DNA of 57,547 nucleotides from Candidatus Dechloromonas phosphorivorans. GTDB taxonomy: Bacteria > Pseudomonadota > Gammaproteobacteria > Burkholderiales > Rhodocyclaceae. The notes beneath the pieces are model-generated. The model was not told the origin of the DNA. It did no database searches and saw only the letters and a program-made list of their open reading frames with translations. The DNA lies in assembly GCA_016721185.1 (NCBI GenBank), contig JADKIP010000004.1:1-57547 (forward strand). The letters run 5' to 3'. Of this stretch, positions 54,929-57,547 are shown in pieces (the first letter of the stretch is position 1; the number at the start of each line of letters is the position of its first letter). Position numbers and translations under genes: made by a program.

Positions 54929-55315
54929 GTTTGTGTTAGCTAATCATTGGTGTGCGTCGGTCGATGCGACCATTCAATTGCGTACAGGTTGTAATCCTCT
55001 GGAGAAGCATGGACCGCAAGCGGTGCTTGTTCATGCTGACGCATGGGCGCCGATGGCCGCGGTGGCGAATCCTCACGACATTCATGATGTAGTCGACTAT
55101 GAGGTGATTTTTCTTGCTATCCGGAAGCTTGAAAAAAATGACCATTGTATTTGTCTCGAATCCAGCATTCTTGAAATCATGGATGCGATCTTTTCGATCT
55201 CGGTTGTGACTTCGGCTTTGTCTCGATGCACAAACCGCATGTCTATAACGGCCAGGGAACGCCGGCTATTTCCTTATCAATGACACGTCAGCAATGGTTA
55301 AAGAACAAGGCGTAA
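54929..55315 (+). pseudogene. dihydroneopterin aldolase-like protein, frameshifted
   Basis: Across frames: VLANHWCASVDATI, EKHGPQAVLVHADAW, HDIHDVVDYEVI, then HICLLESLA-like sequence, IMDAIF, and HKPHVYNGQGTPAISLSMTR to a stop at 55315. Pattern VxHGPQAVLV...DVVDY...HIxLxETL...KPDVY matches FolB-like proteins of betaproteobacteria. About 120 residues when repaired. It makes 6-hydroxymethyl dihydropterin for folate. It lies just before a DHFR-like gene, consistent with folate synthesis. Confidence 0.65.
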
Positions 55316-55323
55316 ACCGAGGC

Positions 55324-55841
55324 ATGATCACGGCGATTGGTGCGGTGTCCAGTAATAACATGCTAGGGCTGGCCGGTTGGTTGCCTTGGGATACTCCGGA
55401 AGAGCTGGCTTATTTTGAAAAGACGGTGGCCGGTGCGGCATTGCTGACCGGGCGTTTGACTTACGAGTCGATGGACGTGGTGCCTGGAGCCTTTATTGTC
55501 AGTCGCCAACCCGACCTGGTTTTGCAGGCCTGGTTGCACGCGGGTTGATAGTGTGGAGCAGGGCTTGTCGAAGGCGTTAGAAACGGGCAAGCCGGTTTTG
55601 TCATTGGCGGTGCGTCGGCCTATGCCGCGCCTGGCCGTACTGTCACCAGCTTTTGTTGACCCGGATTGAGCAGTCCTTTGCTGGCGATACGCTTTTTCCC
55701 GAGAGCATTCCGCTTGATGAATGGCGCCTGATTAATGAGGAACGGGAAACCTATTTTGAGAAAAAAACCGGGCAGCCTGTGCTCTGCCGGTTCCTGCAAT
55801 ATGAACAGGTTTCACCCTTGGCGCTGCCGGCTGGCCGCTAA
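55324..55841 (+). pseudogene. folA: dihydrofolate reductase-like protein, frameshifted
   Basis: Starts MITAIGAVSSNNMLGLAGWL; substrate-loop PWDTPEELAYFEKTVAGAAL, LLTGRLTYESM, then AFIVSRQPDLVL, FVIGGASAYA and LLLTRIEQSFAGDTLFPESI in shifted frames. This is the DHFR fold (GWLPWDTPEEL, GRxTYESM, VIGGAxxY). It reduces dihydrofolate. Ends at 55841. Two or three indels. Confidence 0.75.
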
Positions 55842-55939
55842 TAGCTTGCCAACGGAATAAATACTACTTCGGTCGAATTCAACAAAATGTTGCCCCTCCG
55901 TTCATTTTACCTATGATTAAAACGAACGTATGAATTATA

Positions 55940-56560
55940 GGAGGCGTCGTGTATTGAAGTTAAATCTGTAGATACCGCGAACGAATTCTCGATGTTGCTG
56001 AGCGCCATCATAAGCACGTTATGACGGCAACTGATGCGCATGATTACCAGTGAGGCAGCCGTTAATCTGGCACGGTGTATTACCACTTCGGTCAAAGCGA
56101 GTCGTTGAGTAGGTGAGGTTTTTTCGTCGGCGGCTGGATTGGCTGAACGGCGAGGAACGAATGCGTCCTGAATACGCTGGAGCGTGAAGCGGCTGGCAAG
56201 GCGCTTGGGTTACCGCAGATTCTCGATGGCTTTTTTCGGCACTTTGTTGCGCATGGCGGACGAGCGAGAAACCTGCGGGACGACTTTCACGCTTGCTCGG
56301 CCGCACGCTGACCGATCCTTCGAGTTTATCCGCACCTTTCTGGCCCATGAGTACGCCGGTGTGGTTGATCGCCAAGGAGGCGCTGTTCAAGGCTTTGCCT
56401 GATGTCCCGAAGGCAGAAATTGTCTGGCGCTTTCACTTCATGCTCGGCGCTACTTCTTACGCGATTGCCGGAATTGATGCCTTGCGGCTGGTGACTGACT
56501 AGCAGATTGAGGAGTCTGACTCGATTGACCTGATGGATCGCCTGCGCCGCGCTTGATGTC
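55940..56560 (+). pseudogene. TetR-family regulator, frameshifted
   Basis: Across frames: ILDVAERH, MRMITSEAAVNLAAVYYHFG (the TetR recognition helix), then RRLDWLNEERMRVLNTLERE, FFGTLLRMADERETCGTTFT, FIRTFLAHEYAGVVDRFKEA, DVPKAEIVWRFHFMLGATSY. About 200 residues. It lies directly before a fadE-like gene in the same direction, so it may control fatty-acid degradation. Several indels. Confidence 0.7.
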
Positions 56561-56714
56561 CTTCCTGCTGGTGGTGGCGCTCGCCCTTGCCGCAGTTTTC
56601 GGATGCGGCCGCAACCGTGAAACAAAGGCCGGGCCATACGACCACAGCGGCAAAATGCTGGCCCTGCGGTCGACAGCAAATAAACGACCAAACCAAAAAA
56701 TAAAAGGACAACAG

Positions 56715-57547
56715 CACGTCCAACGTAATTATTCCGCTACTCAGCGTGATTGTCCCGGCCAGGTTGCGCTGGTAGGTTCGCCCGTTCCGGCGCGCCGTGA
56801 TCAGCCGGCCACTTTTTTGCCACCTATCGCAAGGTATTGACGAAATGTCGGATACCGAGCGATCGCGCTGGAAGCCGGCACGGTCTGGTAAGGGTGAGCT
56901 GTTTCGCGGCAAGCCGGACTGGCAGAAGCTGCATGGCTACCCGCAGCCGAAGCTGACTGCCGCCGAGCAGTCCTTCATGGACAACGAATGCGAGGAAGCC
57001 TGCCGTCTGGTCCGATGACTGGCAGGTGACGCACGAACTGTACGACCCGCTGAACGAAGCCTGGCGCTATATCAGATGACAAGGGTTCTTGGCATGACGT
57101 CATCCGGAAGAAGTACGGCGGCCCGGAGTTTTTCGCCTACGCTCATTCGCAGGTGGGACCGGATGTTAACGCGCTCCTCGGCGCTGTCGGTGACGGTGAT
57201 GGTGCCGGAACCTGCTCGGCCCGGCCGAACTGTTGCTGCATTACGGTACGGAAGCGCAGAAAACTCATCCTTCTGCCGCGTCTGGCCAAAGGCAGTCGAG
57301 GTGCCGGCTTTCGGCGCCACCAGTCCGTGGGCCGGTTCCGGATGCGGCGGCTGACTCCTGATTCAGGCATCGCTTGTAAGGTATGGCAGGGCAAGGAAGT
57401 GCTCGGTATGGCGAGCTGGGACAAGGTTACATCACGCTGGCCCCAGGTGTACGGTGTTCGGGCTGGCCTTTCACCTTTACGACCCGACGGCCTGCTCGGC
57501 GACAAGACGAATCGGCATCACCCCGCGCTGGTCCCTTACGACCATCT
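56715..57547 (+). pseudogene. fadE: FadE-type acyl-CoA dehydrogenase, 5' part, frameshifted, cut by the window end
   Basis: AAAAGGACAAC precedes a start near 56717 (ACG in the sequence, probably ATG) and SNVIIPLLSVIV, a membrane-like N-terminus. Across frames: RRAVISRPLF, DTERSALEAGTVW, GELFRGKPDWQKLHGYPQPK, TAAEQSFMDNECEEACRLV, WQVTHELYD, KKYGGPEFFAYAHSQV, LLGPAELLLHYGTEAQKTHL, ATSPWAGSDA, YITLAP. This order matches the first 300 residues of E. coli FadE. The rest lies beyond the window. FAD-dependent first step of beta-oxidation. Confidence 0.8.

Overview
The window looks like chromosome of a betaproteobacterium, most likely a Rhodocyclales member near Dechloromonas/Azonexus. This is inferred from the GC-rich sequence, the gene content (pstSCAB-phoU-phoB-phoR order, DUF2164, DUF3025, phasin, YggX, type 2 PyrF) and the protein flavour; there is no rRNA to confirm it.

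Layout. 1-1151 is the trailer end of a CRISPR array whose leader and cas genes lie off the left edge. 1.2-4.7 kb has an outer-membrane barrel protein, a cyclic-nucleotide-domain protein and a metallophosphoesterase/glycosyltransferase pair resembling the PlcP-Agt lipid-remodelling genes. 5-8.4 kb has a HIT protein, two small proteins, purT and two frameshifted small genes. 8.5-15.2 kb is a complete phosphate operon, pstSCAB-phoU-phoB-phoR. 15.3-26.3 kb has rpiA, a phasin, a patatin lipase, a TrmH-type methyltransferase, a hemerythrin, an EAL-CBS-GGDEF protein, a chemoreceptor and an internally deleted phoX. 26.3-44 kb is mostly core: yggX, ECF sigma/anti-sigma, RNase P RNA, lrp, leuA, infA, pyrC, crcB, glnS, an orphan DNA methyltransferase, pyrF, ypfJ and M23 peptidase genes. 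44.7-50.8 kb is an operon of a small periplasmic binding protein, a porin, an HD-GYP regulator and a hybrid kinase. 50.8-54.9 kb is a mobile-element patch: an IS256-family element, a Fic remnant and a decayed group II intron. 54.9-57.5 kb has folB-like, folA-like, TetR and fadE-like genes.

Two signals tie the window together. First, several promoters share one architecture: direct repeats of an 11-base Pho-box unit ending exactly 6 bases before a -10 hexamer. They lie in front of pstS, the plcP/agt pair, the barrel gene, the phasin, the EAL-GGDEF gene, the chemoreceptor and phoX. This suggests that phosphate starvation here controls uptake, lipid replacement, storage granules, c-di-GMP and taxis together.

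Second, the 10-mer TGCGGTCRAC occurs 18 times in 57.5 kb (9 per strand, in genes and between them). Base composition alone predicts well under one copy. Many copies are followed by two AT-rich patches about one helical turn apart, the layout known for Pasteurellaceae uptake signal sequences. I regard it as a candidate DNA uptake sequence and the most interesting observation here.

Caveat: single-base indels break many genes, sparsely up to 47 kb and densely after that. They look more like sequence or assembly errors at a draft contig end than real decay, so 'broken' calls on the right should be read that way.
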